From contig CAYGXL010000110.1 of NCBI GenBank assembly GCA_964353935.1, positions 1-8,922 of the forward strand: a DNA stretch of 8,922 nucleotides, written 5' to 3'. Under the pieces are notes generated by a model. That model was given only the letters and a program-made list of their open reading frames with translations. It ran no database searches and had not been told where the DNA came from. The stretch is from JAOUJD01 sp964353935 (GTDB taxonomy: Bacteria; Pseudomonadota; Gammaproteobacteria; Burkholderiales; Burkholderiaceae_F). Positions 1-6,130 of the stretch are shown one piece after another (position 1 is the stretch's first letter; every line of letters starts with the position of its first letter). The position numbers were made by a program, and so were the translations under genes.

Positions 1-1253
1 GCGTAGTCCGGGATTCCGGGGCCGTGGTCGCGCACGGTGATGTCGACGCGTCCGCGCACGGCGCTGGCGTCGACCGTGACAGCCGACTCGCGCGGGGCGA
101 AGTCGATCGCGTTCAGGACCAGGTTCGACAGCGCGCGCTGCAGCAGGAACGGATCGCCGCGCGCGACGAGCGACGGATCGACGTCGATGAACAGTTCGAC
201 ACTGCGTTGCGCCGCGACCGTGGACAGTTCGTTGCGCACGGCGTCGGCGATCGCCGCCACCGGCACCGGCTCGCGCTGGCCCAGCACGCCGCGCCGTTCC
301 AGGCTGGACAGTTCGAGCATGCGGTCGACCAGGTCCTGCGCGCGCGCCACCTGTTCCTCGATGTTGCGCGTGAAGCGGATGCGGGCGTCCTCGGGCAGCG
401 GCTCGCGCAGCAGTTCGGCCGCCCCGCGGATCGCCGCCAGCGGGCTCTTGATCTCGTGCGTCAGCGTCGCGACGTACTCGTCGACGTAGCTCCGGCCGGC
501 GAGCGCGTCGCGCATGTCGTTGAAGGCGACGCGGAACGGATTCAGCACCCGGCCGACGCCTCCCTGTCGAGAACGCACGACGCGCCACAGGTCGGTCACC
601 AGGCCGAACGGGCGCACCAGCCAGACGGTGACGATCAGCAGCAGCAGCGCGAAGGACGCCACCGCGATGCCGCCGGCGATGAACAGCTTCTGCCGCGCGT
701 TCGCGACGAAGGGGGAGAACGCCGCCACGGGCTTGCCGACGCTGACCATGCCGACGATCGCGTCCTCCGAGTCCGGGGTTGCGCGCTCGCGGATCGCGGC
801 GCCGACGTACATCACCGCCGATGCCGGATCCTCCGGGTCCGCGAGCGTTGTGCGGGCGCCGTACTGGCCGGCCAGCGTCAGGCTGACGTCGCGCCAGCCG
901 CGGTAGTCCTTGCCGGCGTCGCGACCGGCCGAGTCGTACAGCACCGTGCCCTGGCTGTCGGTGACGTAGACGTGCAGCACGACCGCGTTCTTGTGGATCT
1001 GGAAGATCCGGGCGTCGAGCGGTCGCTTGCCGACGTGCTCCAGCGTGCGCTCGAGTTCCTCGGTCTGGATCACGCCCGCGTAGGCCTGGCGTTCGAGCAG
1101 GGTCGCGAGGAGGTTGGCCGTGTCGACGAGCGACTCCTCGGCCGACTCGCGATAACGCGGATCGATGTCGAGGCTAATGCGATAGAGCAGCAGCACAACC
1201 GCCGCGACGTACAGCGCGACGATGGCGGCAAAGAGCCGCGAACGGCGGCTCAT
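1..1253 (-). CDS. creC: Sensor histidine kinase CreC (partial, C-terminus outside the window)
   Basis: This is an inner-membrane sensor kinase that would phosphorylate the CreB product encoded just upstream. Translating the minus strand from the ATG at 1253 gives 417 residues before the window edge. The first transmembrane helix spans about residues 7-25. A periplasmic sensor segment follows (about 26-188, with YVTDSQGTVLYDS), then a second helix at about 190-212 and a HAMP-like linker. The H-box is YVATLTHEIKSPLAAIRGA with phospho-acceptor His266. The N-box is NLVLNAIDFAP (Asn381) and the G1 box is DHGPGIP from Asp409. The stretch before and after the H-box is characteristic of CreC rather than of a generic kinase. 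E. coli CreC is about 474 residues, so roughly 55-60 residues with the last ATP-lid motifs are off-window. The start is 19 nt after the creB stop, which indicates co-transcription. No clear Shine-Dalgarno precedes the ATG, so coupling to creB translation is possible. creD may lie beyond the left edge, but this cannot be seen. Confidence 0.93.
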   Translation of the reverse strand, partial: MSRRSRLFAAIVALYVAAVVLLLYRISLDIDPRYRESAEESLVDTANLLATLLERQAYAGVIQTEELERTLEHVGKRPLDARIFQIHKNAVVLHVYVTDSQGTVLYDSAGRDAGKDYRGWRDVSLTLAGQYGARTTLADPEDPASAVMYVGAAIRERATPDSEDAIVGMVSVGKPVAAFSPFVANARQKLFIAGGIAVASFALLLLIVTVWLVRPFGLVTDLWRVVRSRQGGVGRVLNPFRVAFNDMRDALAGRSYVDEYVATLTHEIKSPLAAIRGAAELLREPLPEDARIRFTRNIEEQVARAQDLVDRMLELSSLERRGVLGQREPVPVAAIADAVRNELSTVAAQRSVELFIDVDPSLVARGDPFLLQRALSNLVLNAIDFAPRESAVTVDASAVRGRVDITVRDHGPGIPDY

Positions 1254-1272
1254 GTCGTAGGCGGCGCGTCGC

Positions 1273-1971
1273 TCACTGCACTGCCTCGCTCAGCGAGTAT
1301 CCGAGGCCGCGGTGCGTCACGATCGGGTCCACATCGGGCGCCACGTCGCGCAGCTTGGAGCGCAGGGTCTTCACGTGCGCGTCCACCGTGCGGTCGAAGG
1401 CGGACGCGGGATCGTCCCAGGCGCGTTCCATCAATTCGTCCCTGGAGTAGACGCGGCCCGGCCGCTCGACCAGCACCTTGAGCAGCCGGTACTCGGTGCG
1501 CGACAGGTCGAGCGCGCGACCGCGGAAACGGATCAGCTTGCGTTCGTCGTCGACCTCGAATGGCCCCGTGGCTGCCGGCGGCGCGGGGCTCGTCGTCGAA
1601 CGCTGGACCCGCCGCAGCACGGTGCGCACGCGCGCCGCGAGTTCGCGCGGGGAGAACGGCTTGGCGATGTAGTCGTCGGCGCCGAGTTCGAGCCCGACCA
1701 CGCGGTCGATCTCGCTCGAGCGGGCGGTCAGGAAGATCGCCGGCAGGCCGGGGTCGATCAGCTGCAGTTGCTTGAACAGTTCGAAGCCGTTGATGTCGGG
1801 CAGGCCGACGTCCAGCACCGCCAGCGCGCACGGCCGGGAGCGCGCGGCCTCGAGTGCCGCGCCGCCCGTTGCGCACCAGTGCGGCTCGAAGCCGTCGGTC
1901 GACAGCGCGTAGACGATGGTGTCGGCGATGGCCGGTTCGTCTTCGACGACGAGGATGCGGGGGCGGGACAT
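1273..1971 (-). CDS. creB: Response regulator CreB, OmpR/PhoB type
   Basis: This cytoplasmic transcription factor is the partner of CreC. The protein is 232 residues, against about 229 for E. coli CreB. The receiver domain (about 1-120) starts RILVVEDEP with acidic Glu10/Asp11, phospho-acceptor Asp54 in LAVLDVGLPD, Thr82 in IFLTAR, and Lys104 in DYIAKPFSP. The C-terminal winged helix (about 135-230) contains DLSRTEYRLLKVLVERPGR, the YSRDELMERAW segment, the recognition-helix region RTVDAHVKTLRSKL, and the wing ending HRGLGYSL. I chose the ATG at 1971 because it places the usual short lead before the first beta strand. The same frame stays open upstream to 2133, but that extension is low-complexity and lies in the palindrome-rich intergenic region. 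The preceding bases show no strong Shine-Dalgarno. In enterobacteria CreBC responds to carbon source and cell-wall stress and controls cre-regulon genes; the same role here is inferred. No TTCAC-N6-TTCAC cre-tag was found upstream of the gene. Confidence 0.94.
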   Translation of the reverse strand: MSRPRILVVEDEPAIADTIVYALSTDGFEPHWCATGGAALEAARSRPCALAVLDVGLPDINGFELFKQLQLIDPGLPAIFLTARSSEIDRVVGLELGADDYIAKPFSPRELAARVRTVLRRVQRSTTSPAPPAATGPFEVDDERKLIRFRGRALDLSRTEYRLLKVLVERPGRVYSRDELMERAWDDPASAFDRTVDAHVKTLRSKLRDVAPDVDPIVTHRGLGYSLSEAVQ

Positions 1972-2228
1972 TGTGCAGGCGGATGTTATCGAAGCCACCC
2001 ACCACGAGGCCGACAGGCCCGCGAGCGCGGCCTGCGAAGGCGGTCGGCTACGCCGACTCCCCTCCGCTGCTCGCCGCGGCGGGCCGTCCCGCAAACTCGC
2101 TCCCTGCGGTCGCTCAAACAGGCGGGCCGGCAAGGCCCCGCCGTGGCTGCGCTGCTCGGCGCCTTCGAAGGCCGCGCCCGCGGGCCCGTCGTCATCGCGC
2201 GCTCCGTCGGGGCGACGCTTACCGCGGG
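1972..2228. other. 257-bp palindrome-rich intergenic region between the DUF1840 gene and creB
   Basis: No coding region is supportable here. The stretch holds a dense series of inverted repeats. These include AGGCC/GGCCT arms at 2015-2033, GTCGGC-TAC-GCCGAC at 2043-2057, a bulged 8-bp stem at 2121-2142, the perfect palindrome GCCTTCGAAGGC at 2161-2172, GCCCGCGGGC at 2176-2185, and CGTCG-GGG-CGACG at 2205-2217. It separates two minus-strand genes, so it should contain the DUF1840 terminator and the creB promoter. The minus-strand phrase TGTTTGAGCGACCGCAGGGA (2101-2120) looks, from memory, like a motif common in dispersed intergenic elements of high-GC betaproteobacteria. Only one copy is visible here, so I cannot confirm that it is a repeat. 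Confidence 0.5.
2121..2142 (-). terminator. Candidate terminator hairpin downstream of the DUF1840 gene
   Basis: GGCGGGCC at 2121-2128 pairs with GGCCCCGCC at 2134-2142 (8 bp, one bulged C, 5-nt loop). Read on the minus strand, the stem is followed directly by TGTTTG, a short T-rich tail. It lies about 90-110 nt past the DUF1840 stop. The T-tract is short, so intrinsic termination is plausible but not certain; it may instead be an arm of a larger repeat. Confidence 0.35.
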
Positions 2229-2564
2229 TCAGATGCCCCAGGTGACGTCGACCTTCGTCTTCTGCGCTTCCCTCAGCATCTCGACCAGCGGAAACGCGCG
2301 TTGCCCCAGCGTGATCGGCCGCGGCAGCACGGTTCCGTCACCCTGCTTGTCCTGGAGCTCGGCGTCTTCCAGGGCGGCCTTCAACTGCGCCTTTTCCTCT
2401 TCGACGGCGGCGACCAGCCTCTGCAGCGCTTCGGGGACTTGCTCGGCGGTGATGACGCCGCGTGGCGATTCCTGGCGGCCGATGATCTCGAATATGCGAC
2501 GGGCGCTCTCCTCGAACATGAAGATTTCGCCGGCGGCCTTGGAACGGAAAACGACGAGTGACAT
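2229..2564 (-). CDS. DUF1840 domain-containing protein
   Basis: This is a small soluble protein of 111 residues with no signal peptide or membrane segment. It opens MSLVVFRSKAAGEIFMFEE and continues through RRIFEIIGRQESPRGVITAE and a charged helical stretch (about 45-75, EALQRLVAAVEEEKAQ), ending in FPLVEMLREAQ and VDVTWGI. The pattern is that of DUF1840: an opening beta strand with F-S-K-A, a G-V-I-T turn, and a C-terminal L-I-L-G-Q-R-A-F-P-like segment. The family is typically about 105-115 residues, is seen mainly in Betaproteobacteria, and has no established function. The ATG at 2564 gives the family's usual N-terminus, although no purine-rich ribosome-binding site precedes it. The gene is divergent from the lipoprotein gene (143 bp between starts) and in the same direction as creBC, but the 257-bp structured gap makes a shared transcript doubtful. 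Confidence 0.85.
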   Translation of the reverse strand: MSLVVFRSKAAGEIFMFEESARRIFEIIGRQESPRGVITAEQVPEALQRLVAAVEEEKAQLKAALEDAELQDKQGDGTVLPRPITLGQRAFPLVEMLREAQKTKVDVTWGI

Positions 2565-2707
2565 GGTGGGGGCGCCTGGGTGGGATGCGCCGATTCTAGG
2601 CTCGCGCTCGGCGGCGGCGGCCAGGGGCTGCGCACGAGGGGGCGAGGGCGCGCGTCGATATACTGCCCGACGACAGCATCCCTGGCATCCCTGACAACTC
2701 CCGGACC
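2565..2707. promoter_or_regulatory. 143-bp divergent intergenic region with a weak -10 candidate
   Basis: This region separates the minus-strand DUF1840 start from the plus-strand lipoprotein start, so it must contain both promoters. On the plus strand TATACT at 2659-2664 (one mismatch to TATAAT) stands out in otherwise GC-rich DNA and lies 43 nt before the lipoprotein ATG. No convincing TTGACA-like -35 is found at 16-18 bp spacing. No promoter could be assigned for DUF1840. Confidence 0.3.
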
Positions 2708-3261
2708 ATGACGCACAGGTGGCGTTCGGCCTTCGTCGCCGCATTGGCGCTGCTGTCGCTCGCATGCAGCCAGCGCTTCGAGTGGCGCGAAGTCCGGGTC
2801 GACGAAGGCGCCGTCGCCGCGCTTCCCGGTCGGCCGCAAAGCGTGACGCGTGACCTCGACGTCGGCGGCCAGCCGGTGTCGATGACCATGTGGTCGACCG
2901 GCGTCGGAGCCACCATGTTCGCCGTCGGTGCGGCGCGCCTGCCGGCGGCGCTTTCCGCGGAGCCCGCCGGGCGCGCACAGGCGATCGCGCACTTCCGGGA
3001 CGGACTTTTACGGAACATCGGCGGGGCGGCCACCACGAGCAAGCCGCCGACGCTGACGCTGCCGCCGGGCAGCGCCCGCAAGCTGCTCGCCGCCGAAGCT
3101 GTCGAAGCAACCGGCCGGCCGGGACCGGACGGCCGCAAGTCGCGGCTTGCCGCGCGATTCTTCATCGTCGATGATCAGCTCTTTCAGGTCGTCGCGTTGG
3201 GCGCCGAGGGCGAGATTCCGCCCGAAGTGCTCGATACCTTCTTCACTTCCTTCCGGCTGGT
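2708..3261 (+). CDS. Putative lipoprotein of unknown function (3' end in assembly gap)
   Basis: I do not recognise a named family. The visible part is about 185 residues. The N-terminus MTHRWRSAFVAALALLSLAC has two early Arg residues, a hydrophobic core and a Cys20 preceded by S-L-A. This is an acceptable though not textbook lipobox, so it is probably a lipid-anchored envelope protein. The rest has the layout of a small alpha/beta domain: FEWREVRVDEG, then ALPGRPQSVTRDLDVGG, PVSMTMWSTGVGATMFAVGA, a central helix (AQAIAHFRDGLLRNIGG), SRLAARFFIVDDQLFQVVAL, and PPEVLDTFFTSFRL. The last segment resembles the end of such domains, so few residues are probably lost in the gap. The frame runs by chance through the 100 Ns into the aminotransferase. 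The fusion is an assembly artefact, not a real protein. No Shine-Dalgarno is obvious; the start is supported by the signal sequence. Confidence 0.7.
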
Positions 3262-3361
3262 NNNNNNNNNNNNNNNNNNNNNNNNNNNNNNNNNNNNNNN
3301 NNNNNNNNNNNNNNNNNNNNNNNNNNNNNNNNNNNNNNNNNNNNNNNNNNNNNNNNNNNNN
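3262..3361. other. Assembly gap of exactly 100 N, true length probably larger
   Basis: The 100-N run is the usual placeholder for a gap of unknown size. It must hide the last codons of the lipoprotein gene, an intergenic region with any promoter for the catabolic operon, and about 80-85 codons of the aminotransferase N-terminus, judging by alignment from memory with the Pseudomonas putida enzyme. The true distance should therefore be at least about 250 bp. Confidence 0.9.
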
Positions 3362-4486
3362 GCGATCCAGCGGCAGGCGGCGACGATGGACTTCGCGCCG
3401 ACGTTCCAGATGGGGCACCCGCTCGTGTTCGAGGCGGCCACCGCGGTCGCGCAGGTCGCGCCCGAGGGCATGGACCGCGTGTTCTTCACGAACAGCGGTT
3501 CCGAGTCGGTCGACACGGCGATGAAGATCGCGCTCGCGTACCACCGCGCGCGCGGCGAACCGAGCCGGCGCCTGATCATCGGACGCGAACGGGGCTATCA
3601 CGGCGTCAACTTCGGCGGCACGGCGGTGGGTGGCATTCCAGGCAACCGCAAGACCTTCCCGCAGCTGATGGCGATCGTCGATCACCTGCGGTCCACGCAC
3701 GACATCGCGCGCAACGCGTTCTCGCGCGGGACGCCGGCGCACGGGGTCGAGTTCGCCGACGAACTCGAGCGCCTGGTGACGCTGCACGACGCGAGCAACA
3801 TCGCGGCCGTGATCGTGGAGCCGGTGGCGGGCTCGACCGGCGTGCTGCTGCCGCCGAAGGGCTACCTCGAGCGGCTGCGCGAGATCTGCACGAAGCACGG
3901 CATCCTGCTGATTTTCGACGAGGTGATCACCGGCTTCGGGCGCCTCGGCACGCCGTTCGCGGCGGACTTCTTCAAGGTGCGGCCGGACATGATGACGGTC
4001 GCCAAGGCGATCAACAACGCGGCGATCCCGATGGGCGCGGTGATCGTCGACAACCGCATCCACGATGCCGTCATCGAGGCCACTCCGGTCGGCGGCATCG
4101 AGTTCATGCACGGGTACACGTACTCGGGCCACCCGATGGCGGCCGCGGCGGTCATCGCCACGCAGCAGCTCTACAGGGACGAGCAGACCTTCGCGCACGC
4201 CGCGGCGATCGCGCCGTACTTCGAGGACGCGGTCCACAGCCTGCGCGACGCGCGCCACGTGATCGACGTGCGCAACCTCGGCCTGGTGGCCGGCATCGAG
4301 CTCGCGCCGCGCGCCGGGGCGCCCGGCAAGCGCGCCTACGAGGCCTTCGTGAAGTGCTTCGAGATGGGCGTGCTGGTGCGCACCACCGGCGACATCTTCG
4401 CGCTGAGCCCGCCGCTGATCATCGAGAAGTCGCACGTCGACCAGCTGGTGTCGATGCTGCGCGACGCGCTGAAGGCGGTCGAATAG
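3362..4486 (+). CDS. bauA: Omega-amino acid (beta-alanine):pyruvate aminotransferase, class III, 5' end missing
   Basis: This is a PLP-dependent cytosolic transaminase that would move the amino group of beta-alanine or another omega-amino acid to pyruvate, giving malonate semialdehyde and alanine. The visible 374 residues cover nearly all of the catalytic fold. They include FFTNSGSESVDTAMKIA (phosphate-binding), GRERGYHGVNFGGTAVGG (Tyr-His over the cofactor), VIVEPVAGSTGVLLPPKGYL, LLIFDEVITGFGRLG (the Asp that binds the pyridine nitrogen), VAKAINNAAIPMGAV with the Schiff-base Lys encoded at 4004-4006, and HGYTYSGHP. The GYHGVN...GG..GNRK..PQL spacing and the DEVITGFGR context match omega-amino acid:pyruvate aminotransferases of about 445-450 residues, so about 80 N-terminal residues are in gap 1. 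The gene ends 40 bp before mmsA in the same direction, which supports a beta-alanine role. Substrate choice within class III cannot be fixed from sequence alone; gamma-aminobutyrate or other omega-amines are alternatives. Confidence 0.88.
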   Translation, partial: AIQRQAATMDFAPTFQMGHPLVFEAATAVAQVAPEGMDRVFFTNSGSESVDTAMKIALAYHRARGEPSRRLIIGRERGYHGVNFGGTAVGGIPGNRKTFPQLMAIVDHLRSTHDIARNAFSRGTPAHGVEFADELERLVTLHDASNIAAVIVEPVAGSTGVLLPPKGYLERLREICTKHGILLIFDEVITGFGRLGTPFAADFFKVRPDMMTVAKAINNAAIPMGAVIVDNRIHDAVIEATPVGGIEFMHGYTYSGHPMAAAAVIATQQLYRDEQTFAHAAAIAPYFEDAVHSLRDARHVIDVRNLGLVAGIELAPRAGAPGKRAYEAFVKCFEMGVLVRTTGDIFALSPPLIIEKSHVDQLVSMLRDALKAVE

Positions 4487-4516
4487 GGCCGGCCGCGGGG
4501 ATGTAACCGCAAACGC

Positions 4517-4521
4517 AGGAG
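4517..4521 (+). promoter_or_regulatory. Ribosome-binding site of mmsA
   Basis: AGGAG lies 5 nt before the ATG at 4527. It is the clearest Shine-Dalgarno in the window and fixes the mmsA start. It lies in the 40-bp spacer after the aminotransferase stop, where no terminator is visible. Confidence 0.75.
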
Positions 4522-4526
4522 ACACC

Positions 4527-6044
4527 ATGGGCAAACAGGAAGCGGGGATCGAGCAGATCGGCCACTGGATCGGCGGCGTGCGCCATGCCGGCGCGGCAGA
4601 CCGCACGAGCGAGGTGTTCAACCCGGCCACGGGCGAAGTCAGCGGCCTGGTGCAGCTCGGCGGCGCGCCGGTGGTCGACGTTGCGGTGCGCGCGGCCCTC
4701 GCCGCGTTTCCCGCGTGGAGCGAAGCCTCCGCGCTGAACCGCGCGCGCGTGATGTTCCGCTTCAAGGAGCTGCTCGACCGTCATCACGACGACCTCGCGC
4801 GGATCATCACGCGCGAGCACGGCAAGGTCCTCAGCGACGCCAGGGGCGAGGTGCAGCGCGGGCTGGAAGTCGTCGAGTTCGCCTGCGGCGCGCCGCAGCT
4901 GCTGAAGAGCCAGTTCTCGGACAACATCGGCGGCGGCATCGACAACTTCTCGCTGCGCCAGCCGCTCGGCGTGGTCGCCGGCATCACGCCGTTCAACTTC
5001 CCGGTGATGGTGCCGATGTGGATGTTCCCGCTGGCGCTCGTGTGCGGAAACACCTTCGTCCTGAAACCGTCCGAGCGCGACCCGTCGGCGAGCCTGCTGA
5101 TCGGCGAACTGCTGAAGCAGGCCGGCCTGCCCGACGGCGCGTTCAACGTCGTGCAGGGCGACAAGGCGGCAGTCGATGCGATCCTGCAGCATCCTGACGT
5201 TGCCGCCGTCAGCTTCGTCGGCTCCACGCCGATCGCCGAGTACATCCACAACGAGGGCACGCGGCGCGGCAAGCGCGTGCAGGCGCTGGGCGGCGCGAAG
5301 AACCACATGGTGGTGATGCCCGACGCCGACCTCGACCAGGCGGCCGATGCCCTGGTGGGCGCGGGCTACGGCTCGGCCGGCGAGCGCTGCATGGCGATTT
5401 CCGTCGCGGTCGCGGTCGGCCACGTCGGCGACGAACTGGTCGCGAAGATCGCCGAACGCGTGAAGAAGCTGCGCATCAAGGACGGCATGGAGCCGGACGC
5501 CGACATGGGCCCGGTCGTGACCGAGACGCACCGGCAGAAGATCCTTGGCTACATCGAGCAGGGCATCGCGAGCGGCGCGAAGCTGGTGTGCGACGGCCGT
5601 CGCCACAGCGTGCCGGGCCGCGACAAGGGCTTCTACCTCGGCGCGACGCTGTTCGATCACGCGCAGCCGGACATGTCGATCTACCGCGAGGAAATCTTCG
5701 GACCGGTGCTGACCGTCGTGCGCGTCCCGGACTTCGCCGCCGCGCTCGACCTGGTCAACGGCCACGAGTTCGGCAACGGTGTCGCGTGCTACACGACCGA
5801 CGGCGGCACCGCGCGCGAGTTCGCGCGCCGCGTGAAGGTCGGCATGGTCGGCATCAACGTTCCGATCCCCGTGCCGATGGCCTTTCACTCGTTCGGCGGC
5901 TGGAAACGCTCGCTGTTCGGCGACCACCACGCCTACGGCGAGGAAGCCGTGCGCTTCTACACACGCTACAAGTCGGTGATGCAGCGCTGGCCGGACGCGG
6001 CGTCGAGCAAGGGCCCGGAGTTCACGATGCCGGTCAACAAGTAA
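4527..6044 (+). CDS. mmsA: CoA-acylating methylmalonate/malonate-semialdehyde dehydrogenase
   Basis: This cytosolic aldehyde dehydrogenase oxidises methylmalonate or malonate semialdehyde with NAD+ and CoA, releasing CO2 and giving propionyl- or acetyl-CoA. The protein is 505 residues, normal for the family. It shows HWIGGVRH at the N-terminus, RGLEVVEFACGAPQ from Arg111, TPFNFPVMVPMWMFPLAL with oxyanion Asn157, VLKPSE with Lys180, FVGSTPIAEYI in the nucleotide fold, GSAGERCMA with catalytic Cys288, and EEIFGPVL with Glu389. At the position where ordinary aldehyde dehydrogenases carry the general-base Glu (ELGGK) it reads LGGAKNH (Asn259). This is the hallmark of the CoA-dependent MmsA/IolA/BauC branch. 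Paired with the upstream aminotransferase, it most likely finishes beta-alanine breakdown to acetyl-CoA (the BauC role); valine or inositol catabolism is possible but no other genes of those routes are present. An AGGAG 5 nt upstream supports the start. Confidence 0.93.
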   Translation: MGKQEAGIEQIGHWIGGVRHAGAADRTSEVFNPATGEVSGLVQLGGAPVVDVAVRAALAAFPAWSEASALNRARVMFRFKELLDRHHDDLARIITREHGKVLSDARGEVQRGLEVVEFACGAPQLLKSQFSDNIGGGIDNFSLRQPLGVVAGITPFNFPVMVPMWMFPLALVCGNTFVLKPSERDPSASLLIGELLKQAGLPDGAFNVVQGDKAAVDAILQHPDVAAVSFVGSTPIAEYIHNEGTRRGKRVQALGGAKNHMVVMPDADLDQAADALVGAGYGSAGERCMAISVAVAVGHVGDELVAKIAERVKKLRIKDGMEPDADMGPVVTETHRQKILGYIEQGIASGAKLVCDGRRHSVPGRDKGFYLGATLFDHAQPDMSIYREEIFGPVLTVVRVPDFAAALDLVNGHEFGNGVACYTTDGGTAREFARRVKVGMVGINVPIPVPMAFHSFGGWKRSLFGDHHAYGEEAVRFYTRYKSVMQRWPDAASSKGPEFTMPVNK

Positions 6045-6086
6045 ACGAAGGGATAATTCCAGAGGAAGGGGCGAGCTCTTAGACTT
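6045..6086 (+). promoter_or_regulatory. Weak promoter candidate for the phospholipase gene
   Basis: GATAAT at 6052-6057 (five of six to TATAAT) lies in a short A/T-richer patch just after the mmsA stop and 73 nt before the next ATG. No matching -35 element is seen at the usual spacing. It could give the phospholipase its own transcript with a leader containing the downstream hairpin. Confidence 0.25.
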
Positions 6087-6126
6087 GCATCCGAGCCGGG
6101 TAGTCAGACCCGGCCTCCTAGGATGC
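6087..6126 (+). promoter_or_regulatory. Leader hairpin enclosing the Shine-Dalgarno of the patatin gene
   Basis: The inner stem GCCGGGT (6095-6101) pairs perfectly with ACCCGGC (6108-6114) around the loop AGTCAG. Outside it, G6093 and A6094 can pair with C6117 and T6116 (C6115 bulged). GCATCC (6087-6092) then pairs with GGATGC (6121-6126), leaving a 3-nt bulge at 6118-6120. That is about 15 bp in 40 nt. The only good Shine-Dalgarno for the ATG at 6131 is AGGA at 6120-6123, inside the outer stem. No T-tract follows, so a simple intrinsic terminator for mmsA is less likely than translational control, though a Rho-assisted end or mRNA-stability role is possible. Confidence 0.5.
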
Positions 6127-6130
6127 TCGA

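Noticed and set aside
24..1481. Long plus-strand open frame of 485 codons opposite creC/creB
   Set aside because: It is rich in Arg, His, Asp and Gln with no domain, and lies exactly antisense to the clearly recognisable CreC and CreB. It is a typical high-GC shadow frame.
4487..4494. GGCCGGCC palindrome right after the aminotransferase stop
   Set aside because: An 8-bp G/C-only palindrome is expected by chance in DNA of this composition, and no longer stem can be built around it.
3008..6000. Long minus-strand open frames opposite the aminotransferase and mmsA (3008-4765 and 4419-5930)
   Set aside because: One passes through the N-run, and both have biased shadow composition. The plus strand carries well-conserved enzymes with catalytic residues.
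6087..6126. Intrinsic terminator for mmsA
   Set aside because: The stem is strong enough, but no T-tract follows and the structure directly overlaps the Shine-Dalgarno of the next gene, so a translational role was preferred.
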